A DNA stretch of 64,000 nucleotides from RUG11462 sp045539315 (GTDB lineage: Bacteria; Bacillota; Clostridia; Oscillospirales; Acutalibacteraceae): positions 62,001 to 126,000 of the forward strand of contig JAZQFC010000039.1 of assembly GCA_045539315.1 (NCBI GenBank), in the 5' to 3' direction. Position numbers and translations under genes: made by a program. How positions within the stretch are numbered: position 1 is the stretch's first letter; the number at the start of each line of letters is the position of its first letter. Positions 23,788 to 34,200 of this stretch are shown in pieces. The notes beneath the pieces were generated by a model, which ran no database searches, had not been told where the DNA came from, and was given only the letters and a program-made list of their open reading frames with translations.

Positions 23788-24753
23788 ATGAATTTTCACG
23801 GAAAAGACATTAAAATTTTTGCTTGCAACTCAAACTTACCTGTTGCAAAACAAATGGCTGACCGTTTAGGTCTTAAACTCGGTCAAGCAGATGTAAAACA
23901 CTTCTCTGATGGCGAGATTGCAGTTTCTATTAACGAATCAGTTCGTGGTTCTGACGTATTTATCGTTCAGTCAACTTGCGCGCCTGTTAATGACAATCTT
24001 ATGGAATTGCTCATTATGATTGACGCTATGAAACGTGCTTCTGCAGGTAGAATTACTGCAGTTATTCCTTACTTTGGCTATGCTCGTCAAGACAGAAAAG
24101 CAAAAGCAAGAGACCCAATTAGTGCTAAACTTTGCGCTGATATTCTTACAACTTCAGGCGCTGACAGAGTTCTTACTATGGACCTTCACGCTGCTCAAAT
24201 TCAAGGTTTCTTCAACATTCCACTTGACCATCTTTTAGGCGTGCCAATTCTTGCCCCTTATTTTGATAAAAAATACGCTCACAACAAAGAAGACGATATT
24301 GTTGTGGTTTCACCTGACTTGGGTTCAGTTACTCGTGCTCGTAACTTTGCTGCTCGTATTGACGCTCCACTTGCTATTATTGACAAACGTCGTCAAAGAG
24401 CAAATGTTTGTGAAGTTATGAATATTATCGGTGATGTTAAGGGTAAAAAATGTATCATCGTTGACGATATGATAGATACTGCAGGTACTCTTTGCAACGC
24501 TGCTAAAGCAATTGTTGAAATCGGTGGCGCTTTAGAAGTTTCTGCTTGTGCTACTCACGGTGTATTATCAGGCCCTGCTATTGAAAGAATTAACAACTCT
24601 GTATTAAAAGAAATTGTATTGCTTGATACTATTCCATTGAGTGATAGCAAAAAATGTGATAAAATCACAATGCTTCCTGTTGCACCTGTATTTGCAGAAG
24701 CAATTGAAAGAATTTATACTGACAAACCAATGTCAGCAATGTTTGGTTGGTAA
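23788..24753 (+). CDS. prs: Ribose-phosphate pyrophosphokinase
   Basis: Makes PRPP from ribose 5-phosphate and ATP for purine, pyrimidine, His, Trp and NAD synthesis. At 321 aa it has class I length. Landmarks are SDGEIAVSINESVRGSDVF near residue 40, ATP-binding YARQDRK, DLHAAQIQGFF, and the PRPP loop DDMIDTAGT (about 228-236). The ATG is preceded by AAGGGG. It is monocistronic: its own promoter and terminator flank it. Confidence 0.96.
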   Translation: MNFHGKDIKIFACNSNLPVAKQMADRLGLKLGQADVKHFSDGEIAVSINESVRGSDVFIVQSTCAPVNDNLMELLIMIDAMKRASAGRITAVIPYFGYARQDRKAKARDPISAKLCADILTTSGADRVLTMDLHAAQIQGFFNIPLDHLLGVPILAPYFDKKYAHNKEDDIVVVSPDLGSVTRARNFAARIDAPLAIIDKRRQRANVCEVMNIIGDVKGKKCIIVDDMIDTAGTLCNAAKAIVEIGGALEVSACATHGVLSGPAIERINNSVLKEIVLLDTIPLSDSKKCDKITMLPVAPVFAEAIERIYTDKPMSAMFGW

Positions 24754-24765
24754 AATACATAATCA

Positions 24766-24798
24766 AGGCCACACTCATCTTTTAGAGTGTGGCTTTTT
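24766..24798 (+). terminator. Terminator after prs
   Basis: GCCACACTC (24768-24776) pairs with GAGTGTGGC (24785-24793), followed by T5. It ends 18 bp before the next start codon, so the next gene must rely on readthrough or a promoter I cannot see. Confidence 0.85.
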
Positions 24799-24815
24799 AA
24801 AAAGAAAGGTGTTTT

Positions 24816-25526
24816 ATGAGTAACACAACGCTAAAAATTATTGCTTGTGTATCTATGCTTATTGACCATATCGGCTATATACTTTTTCCTGACGTTTTTA
24901 TGCTTCGTTGTATAGGCAGAATTGCAATGCCGATTTTTGCTTTTTTCATCGGTCAGGGTTGTAGATATACTAAAAACAAAATTAGATATTTTAGTCAAAT
25001 TTTTCTGCTAGGCATATTTTGTCAGATTTTCGCTGTTGCAAATGATTTGATAACAGGAAATTTCGATGAATTTTACGGAAACATTCTTTTAACATTCTCA
25101 ATGTCTATTGTGATTTGTTTTGCATATATTCATCTTGAAAACGCGTATAAAGATAAACAACCACTTTTAAAACCTGGCGCTTTGTTTGTGCTTTGTGTTT
25201 TAGGCGCTTACTGTATTTTAAGATTTACCGATAATGTTTTTGGAATTCCTTTTCATGTTGATTATGGAATGCGCGGTGTTTTATTGCCACTTTGCGCTTG
25301 TGCTTTTACTAAAAAGAGTAATATGATTTGCGCTTTTTCAATAGGACTTTTGCTTCCTATGATAATGCAAGGCAAAAACATTTATTACATTTTATTCGCA
25401 GCGTTATCACTTGTGCTTTTATATTTTTACAACGGAAATTACGGAAACAAAAAGTTAAAATATCTATTTTATGTTTTCTATCCATTACACCTTGGAATTT
25501 TACATTTAATAAGTTTAGCAATATAA
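24816..25526 (+). CDS. TraX-family membrane protein
   Basis: A 236-aa polytopic protein of the TraX family. The N-terminus LKIIACVSMLIDHIGYILFP and RCIGRIAMPIFAFFIGQG are the family hallmark; about seven hydrophobic segments follow, ending with FYVFYPLHLGILHLISL. TraX acetylates pilin in conjugation systems, but chromosomal Firmicute homologues are general membrane acyltransferase-like proteins. Nothing conjugative is nearby, so the substrate is unknown. The ATG follows AAGAAAGG, directly after the prs terminator. Confidence 0.85.
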   Translation: MSNTTLKIIACVSMLIDHIGYILFPDVFMLRCIGRIAMPIFAFFIGQGCRYTKNKIRYFSQIFLLGIFCQIFAVANDLITGNFDEFYGNILLTFSMSIVICFAYIHLENAYKDKQPLLKPGALFVLCVLGAYCILRFTDNVFGIPFHVDYGMRGVLLPLCACAFTKKSNMICAFSIGLLLPMIMQGKNIYYILFAALSLVLLYFYNGNYGNKKLKYLFYVFYPLHLGILHLISLAI

Positions 25527-25552
25527 AAAGCCACCAAAACGGTGGCTTTTTA
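25527..25552. terminator. Bidirectional terminator after the TraX-like gene
   Basis: AAAAAGCCACC pairs with GGTGGCTTTTT across a short AAAAC loop. It lies between convergent genes. Confidence 0.87.
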
Positions 25553-25553
25553 T

Positions 25554-26300
25554 TTATAATTTTAATGATTTTAAGTAATCTATAATTTCTTTTGCATCAT
25601 CCATTGCTTTGTCTTCACTTGTTTCGTGTTCAACAATATAATGAACAACGCCCATTTTATCGCCTGCTTTGATTACTGATTTCAAATCAACAGGTCCTTT
25701 ATCAAATAGCACATCAGTTTTTTCGCCATCTACATTTTCAATTTGTCTTAAATGCAAAGCGATAACTCTGCCCGCATATTTTCTAATATAATCTTCAGGG
25801 TTTTCACCAATAAAACCTACCCAACCAACATCAAGTTCTAATAAAAGCAATGGGTCGGCGCCTTCCATAAACTTATCTAAAATATTACCGTTTTCATCTT
25901 TTCTTTCAAGTTCCCAAGCGTGATTATGATAAGCGAATTGAAATCCCTGCATTAAACAATTTTCGGCTATTTTCAAAATATTAGCGATTACTATTTGTTC
26001 ATCTTCTTTAGTTTCTACATTTATCCAAGGGCAAACAACAAGGTCACAACCACAGGCTTTCAATATTTCTAAATGATAATCAAGATTATTTAAACACTCT
26101 TCATAAGAAAGATGCGCCGAAACTGCCTCAAGACCGAGATAATTTAAAAACTCTGCTAACTCTTCTGGTGCATAACCACCATAGTTACCACAGAATTCTA
26201 CACCATCATAACCCATTTCGGCTACTCTTTTTAAAGTACCTTCAAAATCTTCTTCCAGCGCCTTTCTTACTGAATAAAGTTGCAATGAATACTTTTTCAT
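25554..26300 (-). CDS. Sugar phosphate isomerase/epimerase-like TIM barrel
   Basis: A 248-aa xylose-isomerase-like barrel, similar in length and layout to the protein at 7595-8341 (both open K-x-x-QLYxVR). Candidate metal ligands lie in FAYHNHAWELE, LLELDVGW, IALHLRQ and YIVEHETS. It is a single gene divergent from an esterase; the two promoters overlap, so co-regulation of carbohydrate deacetylation and sugar metabolism is plausible. The substrate is unknown. Confidence 0.8.
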   Translation of the reverse strand: MKKYSLQLYSVRKALEEDFEGTLKRVAEMGYDGVEFCGNYGGYAPEELAEFLNYLGLEAVSAHLSYEECLNNLDYHLEILKACGCDLVVCPWINVETKEDEQIVIANILKIAENCLMQGFQFAYHNHAWELERKDENGNILDKFMEGADPLLLLELDVGWVGFIGENPEDYIRKYAGRVIALHLRQIENVDGEKTDVLFDKGPVDLKSVIKAGDKMGVVHYIVEHETSEDKAMDDAKEIIDYLKSLKL

Positions 26301-26314
26301 AAAAACACCCCATT

Positions 26315-26358
26315 TTTATATTTTTTGTATTTACTAAATTCAAAAAATAGTGTATAAT
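26315..26358. promoter_or_regulatory. Face-to-face divergent promoters, isomerase and esterase
   Basis: Plus strand: TTTACT (26330-26335), 17 bp, TATAAT (26353-26358). Minus strand: TTGAAT (26338-26343), 17 bp, TATAAA (26315-26320). Each -35 lies inside the other promoter's spacer, so RNA polymerase could not occupy both at once. Confidence 0.65.
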
Positions 26359-26400
26359 TTATATTAACTTATATCTTGTAAATTGTAAAGGGGTATTTTA

Positions 26401-27162
26401 ATGAAAATTTATGAAAATGTTCCGTATTTAAAAGAAGAAAGTAACCAATATCCCATGATAGAAGAATTTTTGCTTCCTGGCGAAAACAATCCTTGTATTA
26501 TCGTTTGTCCAGGTGGTGGATATTGGGGTCTTGCAGAGCACGAGAGATATGTTGAAACATTTAAAAATATGGGGCTCTCTGTTTTTGTGCTTACTTACAG
26601 ATGTTGTCCTTATTCTTACCCTTGCCAAATGCTTGATATTCAGCGCGCCATTAAATTCGTGCGTTTTAATGCTAAAAAATTCGGCATTAACCCTAACAAA
26701 GTGCTTGTTGCAGGGTCATCTGCAGGTGGGCATTTAGCCGTATCTGCTTGTTGCCACTTTGAAACAGTTGAACCTATTGGCGATGAAATTGATAAAATGT
26801 CTGCTCGTCCTGATGGTGGTATTCTTTGCTACCCTGTTGTATCATTAACCGAATTTACTCATCAGGATTCTAGCAACAATTTTAGCGGCTATAACGATGA
26901 AATTAGAGAAAAATATTCAATTCAAAAGCACGTGCATAAAAATATGCCTCCTCTTTTTGTTTGGCATACTTTAGAGGACCAAACAGTTGATGTTAGAAAT
27001 GTTTTAACACTTGCAACTGCCTGTAAAGTGCAAGGCGCAGATATTGAACTTCATATTTTTACAAAAGGTTGTCACGGGTTAGGCGTTGCAAATGATAACC
27101 AAAATGTTCATCAATGGGTTGGGCTTTGCAAAAACTGGCTTGAAACAAATAATTTTATATAA
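26401..27162 (+). CDS. Alpha/beta hydrolase, probable carbohydrate esterase
   Basis: A 253-aa serine hydrolase of the dienelactone/acetyl-xylan-esterase-like group. Oxyanion motif PGGGY is at 37-41 and the nucleophile elbow GSSAG at 105-109 (Ser107); the acid is probably in HTLEDQTV and the histidine in KGCHGLG. No signal peptide, so it is cytoplasmic and would deacetylate imported oligosaccharides. ATG 26401 follows AAAGGGG. It precedes pcrA by 14 bp and may be cotranscribed with it. Confidence 0.83.
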   Translation: MKIYENVPYLKEESNQYPMIEEFLLPGENNPCIIVCPGGGYWGLAEHERYVETFKNMGLSVFVLTYRCCPYSYPCQMLDIQRAIKFVRFNAKKFGINPNKVLVAGSSAGGHLAVSACCHFETVEPIGDEIDKMSARPDGGILCYPVVSLTEFTHQDSSNNFSGYNDEIREKYSIQKHVHKNMPPLFVWHTLEDQTVDVRNVLTLATACKVQGADIELHIFTKGCHGLGVANDNQNVHQWVGLCKNWLETNNFI

Positions 27163-27176
27163 AGGGCAGAAAAACT

Positions 27177-29555
27177 TTGGATTTAATTAAACTAAAAAGA
27201 GATTTAATAAGAAAAGAATTTGGAAGAATGAATGATATGCAATTTGAGGCCGTTGTTAATGTTAACGGTCCTCTTTTGGTGCTAGCGGGTGCGGGAAGTG
27301 GTAAAACAACTGTGCTTGTTAACCGAATTGCTTATCTTATAAAATACGGCAACTCTTATTTAAAAGATTACGAGCCTTATTTAGATGAAACTGATATTGC
27401 CGAAATCTGCGATTATATTGACGGTGTAACTGAAACTGCGCCTGAAATCCCTGCGCTTACGCTCGGCGCGCCAAAACCTTGGAATATTCTTGCGATTACT
27501 TTTACAAACAAAGCGGCAAACGAGTTAAAAGAACGTCTTCAAGCAAAAATCACCCAAGGCGGCGACAAAATAAACGCCGGCACTTTTCACTCGATTTGCG
27601 GTAAGATTTTAAGAATAGATGGCGAAAAATTAGGTTATACTTCAAACTACACTATTTATGACTCTAACGATACAATTAGAGTTATAAAAGAGTGCCAGAA
27701 AAAACTTAATATTGATGATAAAATGCTTTCTTACAAAATAATTCGCAATGAGATAAGTAAAGCTAAAGACTCGCTTATTTCCCCTGAAGAATTTGAAGAA
27801 ACAGTAGGCTATGATTTTCGTCAAAAACAAATTGCCGAGGTTTATAAACTTTATCAAAAAACATTAAAGCAAAGTGACGCAATGGATTTTGATGATATGA
27901 TTGCAAACACGGTTAAACTTTTTGAAGAAAATCCTGATGTATTAGAAAAATATCAAGAAAAATATAAATACATTGTTGTTGACGAGTATCAGGACACAAA
28001 CCACGCTCAATATATGCTTGTGAAACTGCTTTCTGAACGCTATGAAAACATCTGTGTTGTTGGTGACGATGACCAGTCTATTTACAAGTTCCGTGGCGCG
28101 ACTATTGAAAACATTTTGAGTTTTGAAGAGCAGTATAAAAACGCTAAAACTATTCGTCTTGAACAAAATTACCGTTCAACTAACAACATTTTAAACGCTG
28201 CAAACTCGGTTATTACAAACAACAAAGGGCGAAAGGGTAAAAATCTTTGGTCTGAAAATGGCGAGGGCGATAAAATTATTGCTCATACTTCAAACTCTGA
28301 AAACGATGAGGCAAAATTCATTGCCGAAACTATTTTAGAAAATGTTAGCAAAGGAATGAAATTTTCTGACCACGCAATTCTTTATAGAATGAACGCGCAG
28401 TCAAGCACTATTGAAAATGTTTTTTCTCGTTCCGGTATTGCTTATGTGGTTTATGGTGGGCTTAAATTCTACGATAGAAAAGAAATCAAAGATGTTCTTT
28501 CTTATTTGCAATTTATTGCAAACCCTAATGACGATTTGCGTCTTAAACGAATTATAAACGAGCCAAAAAGAGGCATTGGCGACACCACTGTGAATAACGC
28601 TGGGGAAATTGCCGAACTGAATGGAATTTCGCTTTATGAAGTGTTTAAAAACGCAAAAAAATATGAAAAACTTTCTCGAAGCGCTGAAAAATTAAAAGTT
28701 TTTTGCGAAACGCTTGAGCCGATTATTAAAAAGGCAAATAGCACTTTGCCATCTGAAATTTTAACAGAAGTTTTAGAAAAATCAGGCTATCTTGCGGCTT
28801 TGAAATCGCAAGGCGCAGAGGAGCAAGATAGAGTTGATAATGTTAACGAACTTATCACCGCGATAATGCACTATGAACAAGAAAACGAGGCTCCTTCGCT
28901 TAACGAATACTTGCAAGAAGTGGCGCTTATTACCGATATTGATAATATGGACGAAACGCAAGACAAGGTTGTTCTTATGACGCTTCACTCGGCAAAAGGT
29001 CTTGAATTTCCTGTTGTTTTCCTTGCCGGTATGGAAGAAGGCATTTTCCCTGGCACTCGCGTTATGTTTGCTCCGCCTGAAGAAGTTGAAGAAGAACGCA
29101 GACTAGCCTATGTTGGCATTACCAGAGCAAAAACAAAACTTTATTTAACAAATGCCAGAAAGAGAATTTTATTCGGTAGCATTTCGGCAAACAAACCTTC
29201 AAGATTTATCAACGAAATCAAGGCAGATTTTGTTGATTTTGAAGAAGAAGAAAATCCGTTTATTTCTTCGGCTTCGTTTAATACTACGCAAAGTTCATTC
29301 GGCTCTAACTCTTCTCCATTTGGCAGAAGTCCTTTTGCAAAGCAAAGCAGTTCTTCATTTAAAAGCAACTCTTTTGCTAACAAACCAAAACCGGTTTCTT
29401 TTTCTGTTGGTCAAAGAGTTTCGCATAAAGTTTTCGGCGAGGGTATGGTTGTAAAAGCAACACCTATGGGCAACGATACTATGCTTGAAATTTCTTTTGA
29501 CACAGTTGGCACTAAAAAAGTTATGGCTAACTTTGCAAAAATAGAAAAAATATAA
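27177..29555 (+). CDS. pcrA: UvrD/PcrA-type ATP-dependent DNA helicase
   Basis: A 792-aa superfamily 1A 3'-5' helicase for repair and plasmid/phage replication. Motifs in order: AGAGSGKTT (I), AITFTNKAANEL (Ia), VVDEYQDTN (II), GDDDQSIYKFRGA (III), RLEQNYRS (IV), TLHSAKGLEFPVVF (V) and RLAYVGITRAK (VI). About 45 extra residues (SYLKDYEPYLDETDIAEICD...) sit between motifs I and Ia, more than in Bacillus PcrA. The C-terminus has a Ser/Phe-rich linker and the conserved tail VGQRVSHKVFGEGMV. The start is TTG 27177 with AAAGGG 10 bp upstream. Confidence 0.92.
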   Translation: MDLIKLKRDLIRKEFGRMNDMQFEAVVNVNGPLLVLAGAGSGKTTVLVNRIAYLIKYGNSYLKDYEPYLDETDIAEICDYIDGVTETAPEIPALTLGAPKPWNILAITFTNKAANELKERLQAKITQGGDKINAGTFHSICGKILRIDGEKLGYTSNYTIYDSNDTIRVIKECQKKLNIDDKMLSYKIIRNEISKAKDSLISPEEFEETVGYDFRQKQIAEVYKLYQKTLKQSDAMDFDDMIANTVKLFEENPDVLEKYQEKYKYIVVDEYQDTNHAQYMLVKLLSERYENICVVGDDDQSIYKFRGATIENILSFEEQYKNAKTIRLEQNYRSTNNILNAANSVITNNKGRKGKNLWSENGEGDKIIAHTSNSENDEAKFIAETILENVSKGMKFSDHAILYRMNAQSSTIENVFSRSGIAYVVYGGLKFYDRKEIKDVLSYLQFIANPNDDLRLKRIINEPKRGIGDTTVNNAGEIAELNGISLYEVFKNAKKYEKLSRSAEKLKVFCETLEPIIKKANSTLPSEILTEVLEKSGYLAALKSQGAEEQDRVDNVNELITAIMHYEQENEAPSLNEYLQEVALITDIDNMDETQDKVVLMTLHSAKGLEFPVVFLAGMEEGIFPGTRVMFAPPEEVEEERRLAYVGITRAKTKLYLTNARKRILFGSISANKPSRFINEIKADFVDFEEEENPFISSASFNTTQSSFGSNSSPFGRSPFAKQSSSSFKSNSFANKPKPVSFSVGQRVSHKVFGEGMVVKATPMGNDTMLEISFDTVGTKKVMANFAKIEKI

Positions 29556-29556
29556 T

Positions 29557-29588
29557 TAAAAAGGCTCGTTTTAAACGAGCCTTTTAGT
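29557..29588. terminator. Bidirectional terminator after pcrA
   Basis: AAGGCTCGTTT pairs with AAACGAGCCTT (29561-29583), flanked by A and T runs, between convergent genes. Confidence 0.86.
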
Positions 29589-30196
29589 TATTTTATTGGT
29601 TCAAAATCTGACGCAGGGTGTTTGCAAAGCGGACAGATAAAATCATCAGGCAATGTTTCGCCCTCGTAAATATAACCACAAATTTTACAAACAAAACCTT
29701 TTTCAGATTTTACTTGTGGTTTTGGTTTTATATTATCAAAATAATACTGATAAGTTACAGATGGGTTTTCTGATAAAATTTGCGCGGCTTGAACTTCGGC
29801 AAAAAATACTGTATGTGTACCTAAATCAACCGATTTTATAACCTTTGCGCTAATATAAGCATTTGCATATTTATTAAGATAAAATATGCCGTTATCAGCG
29901 TAAGCCACATCTGAAAAGTATGCTAATTTATCGGTATCTCTGCCACTTTTAAAACCAAACTGCTCAAAAACAGTAAACGGCACAGTAGTATCAAGCACAG
30001 AAATATTAAACTCCCCTGTTTTTTTGATAATCTCGGTAGTATAGTTTGAATTATTAACCGCAACTTGAATTACAAGAGGTGAATCGGTTACTTGCATAGC
30101 AGTATTTATAATGCAACCGTTTTGCTTATCCCCATTGCAAGAAAGAACAAACAAGCCATAACTCAATTTAAAAAGCGCATTTTTATCTAAATTCAT
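29588..30196 (-). CDS. High-molecular-weight rubredoxin (flavin reductase-rubredoxin fusion)
   Basis: A 202-aa fusion of a flavin-reductase-like FMN-binding domain (about 1-150) and a C-terminal rubredoxin (about 165-202) with CKICGYIYEG and CPLCKHPASDF, the two CxxC iron-binding pairs. In acetogenic Clostridia such proteins (Hrb) pass electrons from NADH to flavodiiron proteins that reduce NO or oxygen; the same protective role is likely here, though no flavodiiron gene is in the window. ATG 30196 is preferred over an in-frame TTG at 30205, which abuts GAGGAG. Confidence 0.88.
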   Translation of the reverse strand: MNLDKNALFKLSYGLFVLSCNGDKQNGCIINTAMQVTDSPLVIQVAVNNSNYTTEIIKKTGEFNISVLDTTVPFTVFEQFGFKSGRDTDKLAYFSDVAYADNGIFYLNKYANAYISAKVIKSVDLGTHTVFFAEVQAAQILSENPSVTYQYYFDNIKPKPQVKSEKGFVCKICGYIYEGETLPDDFICPLCKHPASDFEPIK

Positions 30197-30280
30197 CAAA
30201 ATCAACTCCTCGAATTTATTCTACCACTTTTAATTGTTATTGTCAAAACAAAATATTATTCATAAATTGCATTAAAAACA

Positions 30281-30309
30281 TTGATTTTTTTTGAAAGTTG
30301 GTCTATAAT
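30281..30309 (+). promoter_or_regulatory. Promoter of fba
   Basis: TTGATT (30281-30286), 17 bp, TATAAT (30304-30309), 36 bp before the ATG. Confidence 0.75.
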
Positions 30310-30345
30310 ATATCTATCAATTAAAATTTTTGGAGGACAAACAAA

Positions 30346-31209
30346 ATGTTAGTTTCAGCAAAAGATATGTTGAACAAGGCTAAAGCCGGCAAATATGCTG
30401 TTGGCCAATTCAACATCAACAACCTTGAATGGACAAAAGCCATTCTCTTAACCGCAGAGGAATTAAAATCTCCTGTTATCCTTGGTGTATCTGAAGGTGC
30501 AGGTAAATATATGTGTGGTTACAAAACCGTTGTAGGTATGGTTAACGGTATGATTGATGAACTCGGCATTACTGTTCCTGTTGCTCTTCATCTTGACCAT
30601 GGTTCATATGAAGGCGCAAAGGCTTGTATTGAAGCAGGCTTCTCATCTGTAATGTTTGATGGTTCACATTACCCAATTGAAGAAAACTTGGCAAAAACTA
30701 AAGAATTAGTTGAAACTTGTGAAAAACTCGGTCTTTCTCTTGAGGCTGAAGTTGGCGCTATCGGTGGTGAAGAAGATGGCGTTGTAGGTAGCGGTGAAGT
30801 TGCAGACCCTGAAGAATGCAAAATGATTGCTGACCTCGGCGTTACAATGCTCGCTGCTGGTATCGGTAATATTCACGGTAAATATCCTGAAAACTGGGCA
30901 GGTCTTAACTTTGAAGTTCTTGCTAAAATTCAAGAACTCACAGGTACTATGCCTCTCGTTCTTCACGGTGGTACAGGAATCCCTGCTGATATGATTCAAA
31001 AAGCAATTTCTCTTGGTGTTTCAAAAATCAACGTTAACACAGAGTGTCAATTAGCATTCGCTGCTGCTACTCGTGAATATGTTGAAGCAGGTAAAGACTT
31101 GCAAGGCAAAGGCTTTGACCCTAGAAAACTTTTGGCACCTGGTTTTGATGCTATCAAAGCTACTGTTAAAGAGAAAATGGAACTCTTCGGTTCAATCGGC
31201 AAAGCATAA
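30346..31209 (+). CDS. fba: Class II fructose-bisphosphate aldolase
   Basis: A glycolytic and gluconeogenic zinc-dependent aldolase of 287 aa. Zinc and active-site signatures: HLDHGSYEGA, EAEVGAIGGEEDG, GIGNIHGKYP and PLVLHGGTGIP. INVNTECQLAFA is the phosphate-binding region. Strong Shine-Dalgarno GGAGG, consensus-like promoter and powerful terminator fit a highly expressed monocistronic gene. A tagatose-bisphosphate aldolase role cannot be excluded from sequence alone. Confidence 0.94.
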   Translation: MLVSAKDMLNKAKAGKYAVGQFNINNLEWTKAILLTAEELKSPVILGVSEGAGKYMCGYKTVVGMVNGMIDELGITVPVALHLDHGSYEGAKACIEAGFSSVMFDGSHYPIEENLAKTKELVETCEKLGLSLEAEVGAIGGEEDGVVGSGEVADPEECKMIADLGVTMLAAGIGNIHGKYPENWAGLNFEVLAKIQELTGTMPLVLHGGTGIPADMIQKAISLGVSKINVNTECQLAFAAATREYVEAGKDLQGKGFDPRKLLAPGFDAIKATVKEKMELFGSIGKA

Positions 31210-31228
31210 AATTTAATTTGTATTTTAA

Positions 31229-31261
31229 AAGGCTTGCCCCTTAAGGGGCAAGCCTTTTTTG
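31229..31261. terminator. Strong bidirectional terminator after fba
   Basis: GGCTTGCCCC (31231-31240) pairs perfectly with GGGGCAAGCC (31245-31254) around TTAA, with A4 before and T6 after. One of the most GC-rich stems in the window. Confidence 0.92.
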
Positions 31262-34200
31262 CTATTTAACTTTTACTGTTTTTATTCCGGTCCAGTCAGA
31301 ATAAGCCTTTTTAGAGCCTTGTTTCATAAAACCACGAACTTGTATTTTGTATTTAGCGCCTTTTTTAAATTTACCTAAATTCCAAATTTCTGTTGTTTTT
31401 CTTGAAGTAACCGTCTTATATTTCCAATTACCTTTAATTTTATAACGAATTTGATAACCATAGGCGTATTTGTGAGTTGTTTTTACACTAATTATTCTAT
31501 TTTTAGAAAAATAAGAAACTTTTGGCTTTTTGAGTTTTAGTTTAGGAATGCTGTGTTCTATGTAACTATCTTCATCTTCAAAACCACACTCTGAACAAAC
31601 TAACCAATAGCATTCATACCCTTTATTAAAATAATCGCTTGGTGCATAATCTGATACCCATTCCCACGAATGCTCTAATTTAGGGATAGTTGATACTTCT
31701 TTTTCGCCACAAAGTGTACATATTCCATACTCTGAACCCTCACTTTCACAAGTTGGCTCTGTTTCCACAATCCACTTATCACAAATATGACCGTCAATAT
31801 ACTGATTACAAATGATTTTAAATGTATAAACTCGTTCTCCTGTAAAATTACCTTTACCTGTGTAAATAACTTTTACAATGTTCCCTATTTTGATTTCACC
31901 TACAATCGACACTGTATAATCAATATCTTTAATTAATTTGTAATCTCCCATAGACATTGTATAGCGTGTTTCCAAGTTATTTGCCGGATATTGCACTGCT
32001 TTTGTTTCAGGTGGCAAACCCCAACTATCAAAACTTTTCTTCTCTATCTCGAAAGTTTTAGTAACAGTTCCTGTATAATTACCTTTGCCTTTAATCGTAA
32101 TTGTTGCTGTACCTGCATTTAGATTATTTGAATATTTTACTGCATAGTCAGTTCCATTAATAAGTGTTGTAGAGCCATCTTTTACTGTTACACTTGGTTT
32201 CTTTGCAGAACCCGAATATACGGTAGAAGAATACTTAACAGTAATCTCACAATCGGATATATTTGTCGGCAATACAACATCGAGTTTTGGTATAACTTCT
32301 GTTTCAATAATTTCATCACATACTGTACAATGTTTAACTCTCTCACCTGAATTTTCAGTAGTTGCAGGCTTTGTTACTACCCAATCGCTTGATGGAGTGT
32401 GCGATGCTTTATTAACAATTTCTTGCTTTACCAAAACCTTATCACAAGTTGAACAATGCTTACCTTGTGTTAAACCTGTTTTGGTACAAGTCGGTGCTAC
32501 TGCTTTATCAATAACTTCGGTGTGACCTAAAGCAGGAATTATTTCTTTGTTTTCTTCTTCACAAATCAAACAAGCACAAATCTTCTCACCTTTTTCTGTA
32601 CAGGTCGCTTGCTCAATAATAGTCCAATCGCTATATTTATGGTTTTTGCAAACAATTTCAAATTCCTTTATTATTTTACCTGTGTAATTGCCTTTACCAA
32701 TAACTACAACACTAGCAGTTCCTACATCTGTATTATTTAAATATTCTACTGTATAATCAGTTCCTTTAACAAGTGTTGTAGAACCATCTTTTATTGTTAT
32801 AGTAGGAGTTTTTTCTTTTCCTGTATAATCAGTAGTTGCATATTCAAGAGAAATATCGCAGTTTTCTAAATCCTTTTTTACATTTTCATATTCAACTATA
32901 AAACCACTATTTTTTAGCAAATAAAAATCAGAGCTTCCGCCTTCTGGCAAAATATCATTCCAAGTATAAGCCTCTTTAAAACCTGTTGCATGCTCATAAT
33001 CGAAAGCCGAAATTTGGGCATATGATGATGTTATAGGCTCATTTGGTTCGTTTTCACCCCAGTTGTCATAAATCCATTCTTCACCGGTTACCCATTCGAA
33101 TTCTGTTTCGGTAACTTTTTTAGCGCCAAGCCAGTAATTATTGCAAGTGCCATGTACTTGTATTAAGCAACCAACAATTCCATTCTCGTGAGGACTTGTA
33201 ATTGTAACAAGATGTCCGCCTTTCTCTTCCGCAAAAGTTTTTGCTTCTTCCCATGTTAAAAAACTATTATACAGAACATACTTGTTATTTCCAGAAAACA
33301 CATATCCTTGTTCTTCATAGTCTTCATATTCACAAATAAATCCTGAAACTTCAGCATAATAATCTGCTGATTTTAGGCGCGCATCATTCCATAGGCCTGA
33401 TTCGGACCACATTTCTAAATAGTGTTCTCCAGAGCCGGCATTATCTGGCTGTGTTGACGCCCAATTGCTATATGTCATATTAGTGCCATCGCACCATTTC
33501 CAATCCCCCTCGGTTACCTCATCAGTAGCACCAAGAAAATATGTATCCTTATAACCTTTAATACTTTGATAAATACCTTCATTTTCAAAAGCAGAACTAA
33601 TAGTTGCTAAATGACCACCTTTTGATTCACAATATTCTAATGCTTTATGGTAATCTAAATACTGGTCATAAATTTCATATGTATGGTTATTAAAAGTAAC
33701 TGTTCTTTTGTTATTTTCTAAATCTGCAATGTGAGAAACATAAAAACTATGCTCGCTCACAACAACACTATTACCCGATGTGCTTGTAGCTATAATAACA
33801 ACTGTGTGTTTACCACTTTCTACCTTAGATAACTCTAAATCAACATCATATCCCACGTTTGTAAATGCGCAAATACTACTATAAGCATTTTTAACATCTG
33901 TTCTTACAACATTTTCTATTTTAATCTCATTGCCATCATCTATTTTATATTTAAAAGAAACTTCTTTGCCTTTATTACTAAAAGCCCAACCCCATAATCT
34001 TAAAACTTCATCATCATCGGTATAATAGCCGTTTTTATAAGATTTAGAGTCATCACAACAAATAATATCATCAACAGGAACATTACACCAAGTTGCTACA
34101 CTAGTTGATTTTCCTGCTGCATCATAAGCATAAATATGAGTATAATAAATTCCGGTCTCATTATTATGATCTGAAGTTTTTACATTAAAAGTTGCTGTAT